Origin: Prostheceraeus crozeri
Taxonomy: Eukaryota; Platyhelminthes; Polycladida; Euryleptidae
Length of the DNA: 64,000 bases
NCBI GenBank assembly: GCA_907163375.1
Contig: CAJQUW010015608.1
Span: 99,603 to 163,602 of the forward strand
Direction: 5' to 3'
The position numbers and the translations under genes are program-made. The notes under the pieces were generated by a model. The model saw only the letters and a list, made by a program, of their open reading frames with translations. It was not told the DNA's origin and did no database searches. This document shows, piece by piece, positions 10,867-22,942 of the stretch. Positions within the stretch are counted from its first letter, which is position 1. Each line of letters starts with the position of its first letter.

Positions 10867-13449
10867 ATGCTGCTAAGGGATAATTTCAACTTGCTGAAAT
10901 CTTTGCATCCGAGCCAGGCGGATTTCCCTTTCATGAGGCAATGTTTCAATGTGAGTGAGCGCATGGCAAAGGCGAAAGTACAACTCCAATTTGTTAAGAC
11001 TTGTTTGGTGAAGAACATTTTTCCTAAGACTATTCATAACCTGCACCTACCTAGATTTTACCAGCTTCCGCCCTTCAGCAACAAAGCCACGTTGATCAAA
11101 CGAACAATTATGACCCTTATGAAGCGCTACTTGCAATCGAGGTATTATTCAAATCTTCAAGCAGCCATGGAAAACAATTCCAGGATTCGAGGAGGTCAAG
11201 AAGCCACACACGCAGAGGCTTTGATCAACTCCTGCAAAGTTGCATATCATCATGCTAGGCGCTCCCATCAACGTCACTTACAGCGGAAAGTGGCAGCTAT
11301 GACTCGCGAGCGACGCGAGCACATTATTGATGATGAGGCTGCTGGGGATGACCACATCGAATCCAGAGTAACCGATCTGACTGGCACTCTGGAACCAGAA
11401 GAGGTCAACCTGCTAGCCAAGGGTCCCAAATTTGCTATCAAGGAAGATTTGTCGGACAAAGTACTACAAGACGTGCACGTTCAACTCTGCCGAATGGGTT
11501 ACCAAATGAGATGGCGAGAATACAGGAAGAATAAAGCTACACGGGCCACAGACGACTCCCAAGCAAATCTGCAACAAGAACAGTCAATCTCTAAATTTCC
11601 TGAAACACAATATGTTTGTGTGCCTCCTCCAGCTGACATTGACACTGAAACAAAGATTCGTAGATGTCAAGTGGAGATTGCCAAGCTGATTGACTCTGCA
11701 AAGAATTCACAAAGAAGATTCCAAAACCTCACGAAGCAAGAATTCACAGTAATCAGGAAGTTGCAGAACAAGCCCATAGTCCTTCAACCCAGTGACAAAG
11801 GAGGGGAATTCTGTGCTGTGGAAGAAGATGTCTATGTACGAGCGGGGTTTGAGCATCTAGCAGACTCTACCATTTATGAACCCGTGGATAAGATAAGCAT
11901 GTCCACTATCGAATCGAAGTTAAATGGTGCCTGGAAGGAAGTATCTTCTGCTTGTAATCTCCCTAGAAGAATAACTTCCACCTACATGAGTCACAACTCC
12001 AAGTTCCCACGTTTTTATCATCTGATAAAGACTCACAAAGAAGGCACCACCATGAAGATCAGGCCGATCGTATCCAACTGCCAAGGACCTACAAAGAAAT
12101 TAGCTTTCCTCCTCAAAACTGTTCTGAGTCCCCTGTTGGATTCTGTACCCTCCCACCTCAGGAATAGCACTCAACTAATGGACGAAATATCCAAGTTGCA
12201 CAACTCTACGCTACAAGAGAACTCATATCCTTTCAGCCTAGACGTGTCGGCACTCTATACATCAATACCTGTGGAAAATGCCATAGAGTCAGTCAAACAA
12301 CACATTGAGGAAAACAAGGATATACGAGTACAATTGAGGTCGGATCATGTCAGCCATCTCCTACATATAGTGCTCACCAGCACTTATTTCAAATTTGAAG
12401 GTAAAATCTTTCGTCAGATCAGTGGATTGCCGATGGGTAACGGTGTGGCAGGAATCGTGGCAATATTATTCATGCATAGATTGGAATGTCTTCCCGTGAG
12501 AAGTATGCCTATAGCATTATATAAGCGCTATATTGATGATATTTGTATTATCACCACAGACGAAGCTGCGGCTATGAAAATATTGGAGTTTATGAATCAA
12601 CAACATCCGAACATTAAATTTGAAATCGAGCATCCTAACAACAACGGCAGAACCCTGAAGCTTCTGGACTTTGAATTCTCAATAACAGACGAGGGCAAGG
12701 CTACTTTCAACTTCTACAAGAAAAGAGCAAAGAAACCCTTGTTTGTGCATTGTGACTCGCCCCTACCTTCACAAACGAAAAGGAATATCATCCGAAACGA
12801 GGTGGATCGCATTAGAGAAAGATGTACAGATAGTAGAGACCTCGCCTCCAATCTTAATGACTTCAAAAATATTCTGAAGAGCAACGGCTATCCTTGTAAT
12901 GTGGCTCAGCAAATCGTTCCTGTGAAGCCGAACTTCAAGAGAAAGAGAAAAACCATAAAGCGCATTGAAGACCCTATTTTCCTGAAGATGCCGTACGTTT
13001 CCGACCAGCTGAACAGGAACATCAACAGGGTGCTGCAGCAAAATGACCTCCCAGTCCAGATGTATCATAAGACAAGAACACTAAGAGACGTCCTCAGGAA
13101 GAAGGAGGAAGCTGATGAATGCAAGCTGAAGAACTGTCCTGTAAAGGACAGCAAGTTGTGTCATGTCACCAATTGTGTGTACCAGATGAAGTGTAGCAGC
13201 TGTGGTAAGTTGTATATTGGCAGCACTATTCGGCCTCTCCACATCAGGGTGCGTGAACACATAAATTCGAGCAGCAGCTCAGTTTTCAAACATAAACTTA
13301 CTTGTAAAAGCAGTTTTCAAACAGAAATACTTAGCCGTGAGCATCAATTGACATCGCTGAGAATACTTGAGGCTATAGAAATAAAAAAGAGGCAGCCCAG
13401 CATCAATTCCCGTCAGGAACGTGAGGAGCTGAAGGACATTGTATTTTAA
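10867..13449 (+). CDS. Penelope-like reverse transcriptase with GIY-YIG endonuclease, copy 2
   Basis: Same 860-aa protein as the ORF at 8024-10606, with one residue difference noted (CDSPLPS instead of CDSALPS). All RT and GIY-YIG motifs are present and the frame is open. In known Penelope elements the upstream unit's pseudo-LTR supplies the promoter for the downstream unit, so this copy is the better placed of the two for expression. Confidence 0.92.
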   Translation: MLLRDNFNLLKSLHPSQADFPFMRQCFNVSERMAKAKVQLQFVKTCLVKNIFPKTIHNLHLPRFYQLPPFSNKATLIKRTIMTLMKRYLQSRYYSNLQAAMENNSRIRGGQEATHAEALINSCKVAYHHARRSHQRHLQRKVAAMTRERREHIIDDEAAGDDHIESRVTDLTGTLEPEEVNLLAKGPKFAIKEDLSDKVLQDVHVQLCRMGYQMRWREYRKNKATRATDDSQANLQQEQSISKFPETQYVCVPPPADIDTETKIRRCQVEIAKLIDSAKNSQRRFQNLTKQEFTVIRKLQNKPIVLQPSDKGGEFCAVEEDVYVRAGFEHLADSTIYEPVDKISMSTIESKLNGAWKEVSSACNLPRRITSTYMSHNSKFPRFYHLIKTHKEGTTMKIRPIVSNCQGPTKKLAFLLKTVLSPLLDSVPSHLRNSTQLMDEISKLHNSTLQENSYPFSLDVSALYTSIPVENAIESVKQHIEENKDIRVQLRSDHVSHLLHIVLTSTYFKFEGKIFRQISGLPMGNGVAGIVAILFMHRLECLPVRSMPIALYKRYIDDICIITTDEAAAMKILEFMNQQHPNIKFEIEHPNNNGRTLKLLDFEFSITDEGKATFNFYKKRAKKPLFVHCDSPLPSQTKRNIIRNEVDRIRERCTDSRDLASNLNDFKNILKSNGYPCNVAQQIVPVKPNFKRKRKTIKRIEDPIFLKMPYVSDQLNRNINRVLQQNDLPVQMYHKTRTLRDVLRKKEEADECKLKNCPVKDSKLCHVTNCVYQMKCSSCGKLYIGSTIRPLHIRVREHINSSSSSVFKHKLTCKSSFQTEILSREHQLTSLRILEAIEIKKRQPSINSRQEREELKDIVF

Positions 13450-13696
13450 ACTTCCTTTTTCTTATCCTGTCATTTACCCTTTGCTGTTCATGAGTGCGCT
13501 TGCACCCATGTACTGCCGTCTCGCTGTCTGCGCCGATGTCGATCACGTGACCCTCTGCTGATAAGCGGTCGTCAGCGCGCTCGCTTACATAGTTCATTCC
13601 TCGTGCACTCTTGAACAAGGCGGTTGTCCGCGAAAATTTGAGAATTTTATTAATACAGCAGCTTTGGCTATATTACACTGGTGTGTTTTTCTTTTG
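13313..13696 (+). repeat. Penelope pseudo-LTR, copy 3 (3' end)
   Basis: Ends at 13696, directly against the right target-site duplication. Confidence 0.8.
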
Positions 13697-13711
13697 GACA
13701 ATATATCTAGC
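13697..13711 (+). repeat. right 15-bp target-site duplication of the Penelope-like element
   Basis: gacaatatatctagc, identical to 6074-6088. Confidence 0.8.
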
Positions 13712-13717
13712 TTATGT

Positions 13718-13868
13718 GTGCTTCATATATCCAGGCGTCCATGGATGTATCAGAGTTATCGGTAAAATTTTATAGAGGTTCAATTGATAAATCTATGAAC
13801 GCTTTTTTCATCATTGTTGACCGCTTATTAGCAAATAGTACCATAGATAGTCTGAACAATGCTTAATT
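13718..13868 (-). repeat. right arm of the fold-back element interrupted by the Penelope insertion
   Basis: 13718-13752 and 13836-13868 are inverted relatives of 6001-6034 and 5951-5981. The 80 bp between the two blocks do not match the left side. Confidence 0.55.
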
Positions 13869-14581
13869 CAATGTGATCAATGAATCACTGAAACATTTGT
13901 GGTAGCGGACATATATTGGGCTTTTTCTTCCATAGGAATTGCATGGAATTTCCGGACAATATTGCAACTAAGAGCAATGTGTAGAAATTGTCCGGCAAAA
14001 TGTAGAAATCTTATGCTAAGATGAATTATAATGCTATTGTATGTAACTTTTGAGAAGTCTATGAATATTGCTACAGATTGTTTCATAAAAAATGGATCAC
14101 CCTTAAACATCGCCTTAACTTCAACTTTGTCTAACTCCGCCAAACTTGAACGAATTTCTCTGAAATTTGGAAGATATGTCAGTTGTGCTTACTAATATCA
14201 TTGTTGGAAATTTCAAGCATGAATATTGAGTTGTTTTCTTGTTATAGATAAAAAAGTAGTAGATAATTTGATCTTCATTTAGCAATGTTATACAAAATCA
14301 TACCTCACTCTTATAAAATTACATTTGTTTCCTTTTTATGTAATATGTTGTTCTACAAGCCAAAAGCTATCAAGCAAAACAAAAATAAAGAAAATCGGTC
14401 AATCAGAGCCAGTATAGCACCATTATTCATCAACAATAATGTAACTGCTACATGTGATTAACTGGACTTCATGTTCCATAGCTTCCTGACTTCGTTGCGG
14501 TGGTGTTGGCAGCACTCCTGATTGCTTTCAGCTAGAAATCTATCTCTTACCGGTTGAAAACAATACAAAGCACAAATGAAC
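13869..14581. other. no gene recognised
   Basis: AT-rich. It may include the 5' untranslated part of the Tc1-like element that follows, but I could not find its terminal inverted repeats. Confidence 0.4.
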
Positions 14582-15527
14582 AATAACGAGATCCCATTCA
14601 CAAAAGGCAAAGTGTCAGCCTTGCTAGAACTAGGGTTTTCTTTGCGAGCTACAAGCAAGCGACTAAATGTCCCTTACACAAAATAATGTGCATCGATGGC
14701 ATAATGATGATTTTCGACTCTGTCGTAAAGAGGGCTCTGGCCGTCCACGCAAAACATCCAAACGTAGAGACCGCCTAATTTTGAGATTTGTTAAAGTTGA
14801 TCCAAGTCTCTCGTTAACTGAGATGGCTGCACTAGACTCGTCTATTTCTAAGTCCACTATTCGTAGAAGACTTATTGAGTCGAATTTCAAGAGCTGTAAG
14901 AGGCCCTCTCAGATCGAATTATCAGATCAGCATACAAAAAGACGTCTCAGATGGGCAATGAGTCATTGTCACTGGCGAAGTCAATGGGATCGGGTTGTCT
15001 GGTCTGATGAGGCATCAGTCCGTCTGAAGGATAGTGATGGTCGATTGAGATTATGGATAAAATCTGATCAGGAAATTCCGAGACATTTACATCGTCCCCG
15101 GGTACAAGGTGGTGCGACTCTACTGATTTGGGCTGGCATTTGGACCAATGGCCGCTCTGAACTTCACATACAGTAAGGAACCATGAATTCTGAACGCTAT
15201 GTGAATGTTTTACGAATGAACATTGGCCAAATGACAGATCAACTTGGTGATCCATCGACTTGGTTATTTATGGATGATAATGCTACGTGTCACAAGAGTA
15301 GTAGAGTCAACTTATGCAAGTCTCAATTAGGGCTTAGGACATTATCTTGGCCAGCTCGTTCTCCTGATCTGAATCCCATAGAAAATGTATGGAGTATTCT
15401 AAAACGTAACGTTTGTCGTTCACTGCTACCTACAGATGGGGTATCACAACTGTTAAAAAGAGAGTGGAGAAAGTTAGATCAGTCAAAAATCAACGATATC
15501 ATCGAATCAATGCCTAGACGAATCTAA
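14582..15527 (+). pseudogene. Tc1/mariner transposase, broken by a frameshift and a stop
   Basis: The N-terminal helix-turn-helix region is read at about 14582-14684 (NEIPFTKGKVSALLELGFSL), after which the frame ends. The rest continues in another frame from about 14667 with GSGRPRKT, WSDEASV (first Asp of the DDE triad) and GATLLIWAGI. A stop codon at 15174-15176 interrupts that frame. It resumes in frame with FMDDNATCH (second Asp) and SPDLNPIENVW (third position, Glu), ending at 15527. Tc1 transposases are normally about 340 aa, which fits the combined length. It cannot make an active protein as it stands. Confidence 0.85.
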
Positions 15528-15640
15528 CATAGAATTCATCCATCCTGTCAGGTCAATTAATTTTTGTTACTGGTAGAGATATGCAATCCTGTACAACCTG
15601 TTCATATCTACATTCCTTCATACCACATCATTGTAAATCA

Positions 15641-15977
15641 TCATGTCATCTCATTGTAAATATCATTTTTAAATTCCTCAAAGTTTAAACTTTTACTAAC
15701 CCTAATCTTTTGTTCCTGAAGATGATTGCTGGATGGTGACCGAAAGATTTGTGTACATAAGATGACAACGTTTGATAAATTTGTCGATAATAGCTCTATC
15801 TCTGCTGAGGATAGCTCCGACATAGATTTGGCAACCATAATTTATTGTCGGTAAGATCAGAGCGCCATAGATAACAATTAAATCGTCCCTTGTAAGAAAA
15901 CTTTTCAAAACTCTAAGTAAATGAAGAAGTTTACTTCCCTTTTTCAACCGATGCTCAATATGAGTGAACCAATTCAT
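15641..15977 (-). pseudogene. LINE reverse-transcriptase C-terminal remnant
   Basis: Minus-strand translation contains FTHIEHRLKKGSKLLHLLR, then an IYGALILPTINYGCQIY block and IIDKFIKRCH. This is the thumb and post-RT region shared by CR1/Rex/RTE-like non-LTR elements. The frame shifts near 15.75-15.83 kb, where a second frame carries the LINE-like tail (RSPSSNHLQEQKIRVSKS). It is 5'-truncated and dead. Confidence 0.65.
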
Positions 15978-18900
15978 AAGAAAAGTAATAATAATAATTA
16001 ACTTCTTTAAAAACCTGACTCTTTCCGCCTCAACTATTATTAATGAGCTTTGTTTCGCTAATTACAGCAACCATAGGTGAAGCACAATGATAGGATTACT
16101 GTCTTCGTATCTGCTTTATCCAAAGAAATTCTTCTGCTAAATGATTGGAGCGGAATGCATTACAACAGCTTTTGAATTTCTTGATTCTCCTCATCAAGTG
16201 GCTTGTCTTTTATATTATTTACCGGTGATTTGTGGTCTGAGGAAATTTTGTTTCAGAGAATGGTGAGTTTTTGGCAATACGGCAAAATTAAGCACTAAAG
16301 AACGCTTCAAACTATCTGCTTTGATATGAATATCGGTATGCTATTGTAGAGAAATCTAGCTTTATGAATAAAACTGAAACATATCACATTGGGATTCATC
16401 AAAATCTGTCTAATTTGTCATAATACGAAATCCAATTTCCTAAGTTGACTGCAAACAAATGAAAATGACTCCAACATATGAGCAAGTGATTGTATAGGTA
16501 TTTTGGCATAAAAAACAATTGCAACAATGCTTCATGAGTATCGTAGTCACACTTTGTAGACATTTTCCATATTTCAGTAGCTACAAATGCATTTATGAGT
16601 AAATGAAGATAAGATAAATCCCTGTGTGAACGAATCTTTCGAAGCTACATAATATCATACGTTCAGCAATGATTGCAGCATAATTGCTTGAGAAGTTCGC
16701 GAATATTTGAATCACATTATGCAGTTCACCATACGACATTTATGGAAAAAAATACTTTTTTAGTTTGAGATTTCATGAATTAGAAAATAGTATCTTTTGA
16801 AATGTTAGACTTAGTATACAATGTTTTTTCATATGAAGGTGATGTACAAACACACTACTTGCTGTTAATTAGTTGCTATAATATTCACTATTTCGTCGCC
16901 TGGCGGAAAATCCGCTCAAATTAGCAAATAAACATCTATCAATTCGTTGTAGCAACTGACTCGCCACCTACCGCTTTTGGATTTTTGACGCATTTCCAAT
17001 AGAGTGTCCGACTTAGCGACAATTTGGTCACGAAATTGAGTAAAAAATATATTTTGCCAGAAAATCGCTGACTCACCAGATAATCTCTTTATATTAGCGA
17101 GCGACGTTTCCATAGGGATGTAGACAATTTAGACACTTGTGTACAGGCCTACTCACATTGATTGGAAGTCATGTGATCGATTCATTTCATTTCAATTAAA
17201 TTAACCGAAACCACCAAAGAGCATCAAAATGATTGAAGAAGCGTATTGGTGTTGGAGTTGCGCGAAGCCATGCTCACAGCGTCCGTTGGGTTGGCATTTC
17301 TTGAGTTACTTAGTCTTCAGTCTTCACACTCATACTTTTGACGTTCATCAATGACTTAAATCAATTTTTGGTTGCTGACTTGTCTGTTATATTGACCTCT
17401 ATTGGCTGGACTCTGTCCTTCTTTCAAATGCCTGAGGTACATTTCAGTCAATAGTGACTCTATTTTTTTTTGATAGATGCTAATCTTTCTCTATTATAAA
17501 TGTAATTTTGGAGGCTGTGCATCTTAAATCTACAGGACCGCGGTCGGGTTTGAGCGTCCAGGATTAAGCGGTCGAAACGCGATCGTCCTGACCAATTCCT
17601 GTTGATGACCTCATTAGAAATAGTCAAATAATTTGTATGCATATTTTTTGTGATTTTATTTCACGTTTTAGCTTAAGGAACTAATATTAATTCTCCTACA
17701 CACCTGGTAGATTTTAGATAGCGTAATCCCGCTGTGTTAGCTAGATCTGGTATTTTGATTGGATAGGTTAATTTAAAGTGACGTTTGATTTCTGATTTGA
17801 ACATATAATTGCTTTTGTTATTAATGTACGATAGTGGTGCTTATTTCTGGAAAACATTAGTGATTTTATACTTTTATGAATTTTGTGTGCATATTCTATA
17901 ATTGCTACAATACTTTACTATTATTCTACATTCTATATCTACTGTCATCATTGAAAAGATAATGTTTATATTGTAACGGATATATTGTATATGTTGCACT
18001 ATATGTGATAAATACTGTAATAAATTCAATTTATTATTGAAGTGAAATTAGTGATGAATGCATGCTTATTTCTCAATTGAAAAAGCAGTTGATATTATCA
18101 TTGTTATTTACATAGATTATTGTGCTTGTGATAAGTGATTGTGTTATGTATATTTTTGAAGTTCATTCTTCAGAAGAAGAGTCATTGAATTTGGGAAAGC
18201 TATTTCAACTCATGTTTAGTATTTGAATACTGTGAAATTCGTGGTATTGCACATTATAAAGGCGTTAATGTGAAATGCATGAATGTGATTAAACAAATAA
18301 ATGTTATGAACGTTCGAAATGTTTCACTGAATTTAAGCGTGTCAATGTTGATTTTCATGTACTTTCACCATCTTCTTGGCTACAATTACTTTGTGAATGC
18401 ATGGCGTTGAATATGCTGGGCGAATGGTAGTGGTCTGTGGTCACGTGACATCTTAATGATTGGATGTCATAATTTGTATCATGGCAAAAGTCATATTTTC
18501 ACTTGGACTTCTGATTGTTCGTGAAAATAACTATGGATATTTTTATTGTCGAATTATATTGAGTTGTTTACATTTCACAAAATAACACAAGCTTTTCCAA
18601 CTTTTCTATTGATAATACCTACAATTACTGACATCAAGTATTCAATCATTTTGTTGTTCTAAATTTCTCTAATTGTACGACGACAGCTGTTGTACCTCTT
18701 GCCACTCACCCTGTCTCTGAAGCAACATTTGTGTCTGTCCATACTGCATGAAAATGTCTATTCTGGTTTCTCACTGACCTCACTGATTCGTCTCTGACTT
18801 GTGTCGGCTGCATGTTCTAGATTCACACTTTCGTTTGTATATTAGCGCACTTTTCGCCGCACAAACTGAAGTCTTGCTACCTCACACTGATTCATCACTC

Positions 18901-19699
18901 TTCGCATCTGCTTAACAATCACAATACTTCGCTGAATTTGCGGTTCCAACTTTTGTATTCATCCTTCTGTTTGCTTAAAGTAGAGAATGAGTATCTTATA
19001 TCGTCTTGAAGAAAGCCGTATTCCACTAATCTTTGAATCGAAATCTGACTCCTATTCTGCGGATGTATTACTTGACCAGTTACCCATATTCCCGTGCGAT
19101 TCGCATTTTCAGGAATATCTTGCGCTTAAAGTATTCGTCGTACTTCCAGTAACCTTTGCTGCTCTGCAACGCATTGATATTGCTGTTGAGCAGGGACCGC
19201 CAATAATTAATTGCAATTTAAATAGACAAAGAAATAAATTAATAGAAATTGGAATCAAAAATTCGAACGGTTTCTTTCACAGCAATAAGCAACCTATTCA
19301 CAGTCTTTGACATTTTCTGGGCATGGAAGTAGGCTATATCGCTAGCATGACACTAGAGGCCTATCATTTTTACCATTTGATTGATCCGACTTAAGACAAG
19401 TAATTTTATCATTACTTCGTTTGATGATATCTAATGACCTAACTATCGTCGCCTAGACCCGCAGCCATGAAAAAGTTGGATTTCTATGATTTAATCTGTG
19501 AAACAAGATATAGCCGCTATATAGCATCGATTAATTGACGAAGTACGACAGCGCGTGATTGCCCGAAAATTCCACTCGATCGCACGTGAATTTGCGCAAT
19601 TGGTCAGAACTATTCTTCCTTCATCAGGTTTGCAACATTCTTCCAAACGGTTGGAAGCAGCGCTTTCTCTTCTCTTAGTAATTGTAGTTTCCTTTGCAG
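15978..19699. other. AT-rich intergenic or intronic stretch
   Basis: No supported gene. Short open frames at 16.9-17.1 and 18.99-19.31 kb lack recognisable motifs. Upstream exon(s) and the intron of the gene ending at 20482 should lie here or further left. Confidence 0.45.
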
Positions 19700-20482
19700 G
19701 TCGTCATCGGAATATTTATCTTATCGTTCGCAGTAAATTTGCGCGCTTCGATAATAAGCCAACAGTTTCGACGAGAAATAAAATCTTATTGCCTGGAGAG
19801 TGGTCAATTTGTCTTATCAGCAAACGTATCATCGACTACACAATGTGCATTGGTGTGTGGATCGCAAGCCAAATGTTGCGGCTTTTCAATCCGACAAAGG
19901 GGTCTTTGTCTTTATCTTGATGGCCTTCATCCGCATGCTAAAATGAGTTTCTTCACGGATGGATCCTGTTCCTTCTATAGAAAGTTGAACTGTACATCAA
20001 ATTGTCCAGAAACGTTCACAACAACTATTTCATCGGCCCCAAGAAGACTCATTTACATAACAACAGAGTTTTTGAGGTTGAATGAAGCCAATGATTTCTG
20101 CTCTTCAAGAGGCGGTAAAATCATCGAATATTACCCTCCGCAGGTTTTAAAAGAATTCGCGACAAAAATGACGTCGCTGTATCCAACCTACTTCACAAAC
20201 CCTAAGATCTGTTTCAATAATTTGAGTAAGGCAAGACTTTATTGTCGGGCCACTGCAAGTCTTATTAGATTGGCCAATGGAAGTTATATTTGGCCAAACC
20301 AAGGAGAGCTTTTCAATGAAGCTTCTTATACTAAGACCGAGCGCACGTACTTTACAAATAATAACCAACAATATGCTTATTCTGTGATCAGTTTCTTTAC
20401 AGATCCAGTTAGATATGCTAGTACTTTGCTAATTACTAAAGATTCGCAGAATGTTTTAGGAATATGTGAATGTTGGTTGTGA
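19700..20482 (+). CDS. terminal exon of a probable secreted PAN/apple plus C-type-lectin-like protein
   Basis: A 3' splice site (cctttgcag) ends at 19699 and the frame has no convincing ATG before it, so this is read as a terminal exon of about 260 codons. It begins with a hydrophobic run (VVIGIFILSFAVNLRA) that looks like most of a signal peptide. A Cys pattern typical of PAN/apple modules follows (CALVCGSQAKCCGF, GLCLYL), then a region like the start of a C-type lectin domain (RRLIYITTEFLRLNEAN, FCSSRGGKI) ending with LGICECWL. Such proteins act outside the cell in adhesion or carbohydrate binding. The domain calls are by eye; the first exon was not located. This is the best host-gene candidate in the window. 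Confidence 0.6.
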   Translation, partial: VVIGIFILSFAVNLRASIISQQFRREIKSYCLESGQFVLSANVSSTTQCALVCGSQAKCCGFSIRQRGLCLYLDGLHPHAKMSFFTDGSCSFYRKLNCTSNCPETFTTTISSAPRRLIYITTEFLRLNEANDFCSSRGGKIIEYYPPQVLKEFATKMTSLYPTYFTNPKICFNNLSKARLYCRATASLIRLANGSYIWPNQGELFNEASYTKTERTYFTNNNQQYAYSVISFFTDPVRYASTLLITKDSQNVLGICECWL

Positions 20483-21846
20483 ACCGTAACAAACACATTT
20501 TCCGAATGTCTAAGCACCAAGCGCAAATCATCACGATGAATGTCTTATACTTTGCTTTGATAAAGACCTTCGTACAACGTGCAGACACTTTGTTAGTTTC
20601 AATGAAAATCACACTCATTTGGCGTCTCTCATAAGAGAGAAATGGATTTTGTGCCTCAAGTTGCGAAAAATCATGTAATCTCAGTTGTTACGTTCTTAAA
20701 TTATAACTCAGTATTGAGAGATCTTCATCTGTACGAGCTCATATACGAGCATGTATGCCGCTCGATGTATCCAAGGAACCTCTACACAATTCGTTTTTCT
20801 AGCACATGAATTTGTTGATGTCACAAAGTTGAATATTAATTATGTCACACTTTTGATCCAACAGAATAATTGTATCTTTATTTGTATGCAATTTTCTTGT
20901 TTATTCCTCCAAAAAGCCAAAATAGGAAGACATGAAAAAAATTTCTATTTTATTTAGATTTTTCACTATTTTCAGTTTACAATTTCAGTTAGTAATTATA
21001 TTATTTATTCTCTACTTCTTAAACCGATTGAAAACCTTCCATTATTGTCAGACTTCTCTGCACATTGCATACATGAAAGCTTTACTTTCTAAAAAACGGT
21101 TCGTGGAGACAAAGATGTGATGATTTAATTGATATTACACCTGCATTTGATACTTTCGGTTTTGTTATCGCATTTTGCAAGGGATTGATAAGTCATCGTT
21201 GTGATGATTTTATACTTCAAGAGATGCAGACACACCGAAGCTGGGGAGACTATGGGAATGAATCAGTAATTAGGTCGTAATTAATTGATTGCCGTTATAA
21301 AAGATTACAACTATTGATGCGACAGAATTATTGCGATTGATTTATTTAATTGACTACTTAAGCGGTCCTCAGATCAGACAACCCATTTGGGGTGAACATC
21401 TTGATAAGCAGTTATCACAACACGCCTATAGCAACGGTTTCCGCATCTTGATAGCAATAGATCGACTTTGAATAAAGCTCTCTCATTATTTGTATGATGA
21501 ATTATTCTTCAAATTTAACTTACAATACTGGAGTTGAAACAATAGCGATGCAGTTATTGATGTCTGTGCGCCACGGCGTTGCAGGATATTGAAAGCTAAT
21601 GTAATGAGTATAATTGTCTCAAAAACACTGCACACATTATAATGGATCAAAAGCGTTCAATTCAACCTGCCCAAAAAACAGCTTATTTCTTCTAGTTTAT
21701 GACTTTTGACATTTAAATTTGTTTCTTTTGCCTCCTATTGTGCATTTCGTTCAGAGAAGAATCACAAATGTGTTTTCAAAACAGTTATCTTCACCAATGC
21801 TGCAATCTCAGGGAGCGGAAAACGACAAGCGATGGAGCATCCGACG

Positions 21847-21939
<93 letters not shown>

Positions 21940-22936
21940 CAGTAGTGAGCAAGTGGCAAGAAAAGCTATTTAGCAATTACGTTACTTTCCAATTGTAATT
22001 ATGTTGGCTAGTCAATTGCTACTCGCAGGCATTAATTCATCGCGGCGTTGAGACTGTGCAACTGATGTAGCATTGTCAAATAAATTCAGTGGAGCTTTGT
22101 TTTGATTGTCTTTCATTTCGGTTGAGAAACTTCGAATATGGCAAATAATATTCATAAAATAAAATTTCTAAAATTCAAAAAAAAAACATTTTGTAGATGT
22201 AATATGCATACTATGTATAAGAGATGACATTTATATTAACATAATAATAGCCTACTGCTTTTTAGGATATTCTATTTCTGACCCATCAGAAAATACAACA
22301 TTTTTTAATATGACAGTGAATAGAAGATTGGCTGAAACTTACACATGCTCGTAAGATGCCATCAATTCCAGCAGCATGCTTTGAAGAAGTTTACACGATA
22401 AACATAGCACATATTGTGAAAATCAGGAATGATTGAGCATTTAGATTATTTGCCACAAGATGAATGATGAGCACACTTGCGAAATTTTCCTATACTTCAG
22501 AATATTTCAGTTGACAATTCACAAAATAAGCTACGAGTAAAAGAATGCACCTGCGAAGGAGCACGCGCAGGCTCTCGAACGTGAGATAGGACTAATGTAT
22601 CGCTAGGATAAGGCAGCATTGCCTTGTGACGCAATCTTTCATTCACACACCAAATTAAAAAAAATCAAAATTTCAAATAAATATTTTTTTTAAAAAAAGT
22701 TTATCTTCAAGTAACTGGACAAACTTACCTGTATGCTGAAAAATGAGCAAAATAGAAAAATGCATTTCCGGAGCAGCTGTTGATTGAAACAGAAGAAGTC
22801 ACCATAGAGGAGTCAGCATAACAATTTGAAGAAATGGAAGGAGATGATTTAAGTATGAGTCATCATAGTCATGCATATGCATGGTGCATGTCAATGGCTG
22901 TTCAAAAAAATGCTCTCGACGGAGAATTTCTTCTTT
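20483..22936. other. intergenic stretch with a GA microsatellite
   Basis: No gene is supported apart from the simple repeat at 21848-21937. The short frames around the microsatellite are artefacts of the repeat. Confidence 0.5.
21848..21937 (+). repeat. (GA)n microsatellite
   Basis: About 45 perfect AG dinucleotides. Confidence 0.98.
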
Positions 22937-22942
22937 TTAGTT
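22937..22942 (+). repeat. left target-site duplication of Polinton element 1
   Basis: ttagtt here and gtagtt at 46662-46667 agree at 5 of 6 bases. Polintons make 6-bp duplications. Confidence 0.55.

Larger units (their letters stand above)
6089..13696 (+). mobile_element. Penelope-like retroelement: tandem dimer with an inverted 5' fragment
   Basis: From left to right there is an inverted partial copy (about 6089-7616), a filler of about 10 bp, then two head-to-tail plus-strand copies with a repeat period of 2843 bp (7925 to 10768 for equivalent bases). Terminal repeats lie before, between and after the copies. Partial tandem units with pseudo-LTRs and an inverted truncated copy at one end are the known signature of Penelope-like elements. 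The two ORF copies differ by only one residue that I noticed (A versus P, in the region after RT), so the insertion is young or homogenised. Confidence 0.9.

Noticed and set aside
18987..19310. 107-codon plus-strand frame
   Set aside because: Begins with ATG, but there is no motif, no splice or promoter context and the composition is that of the surroundings.
21706..21998. Coding regions with RERERE or LSLSLS repeats
   Set aside because: They are translations of the GA microsatellite in several frames on both strands.
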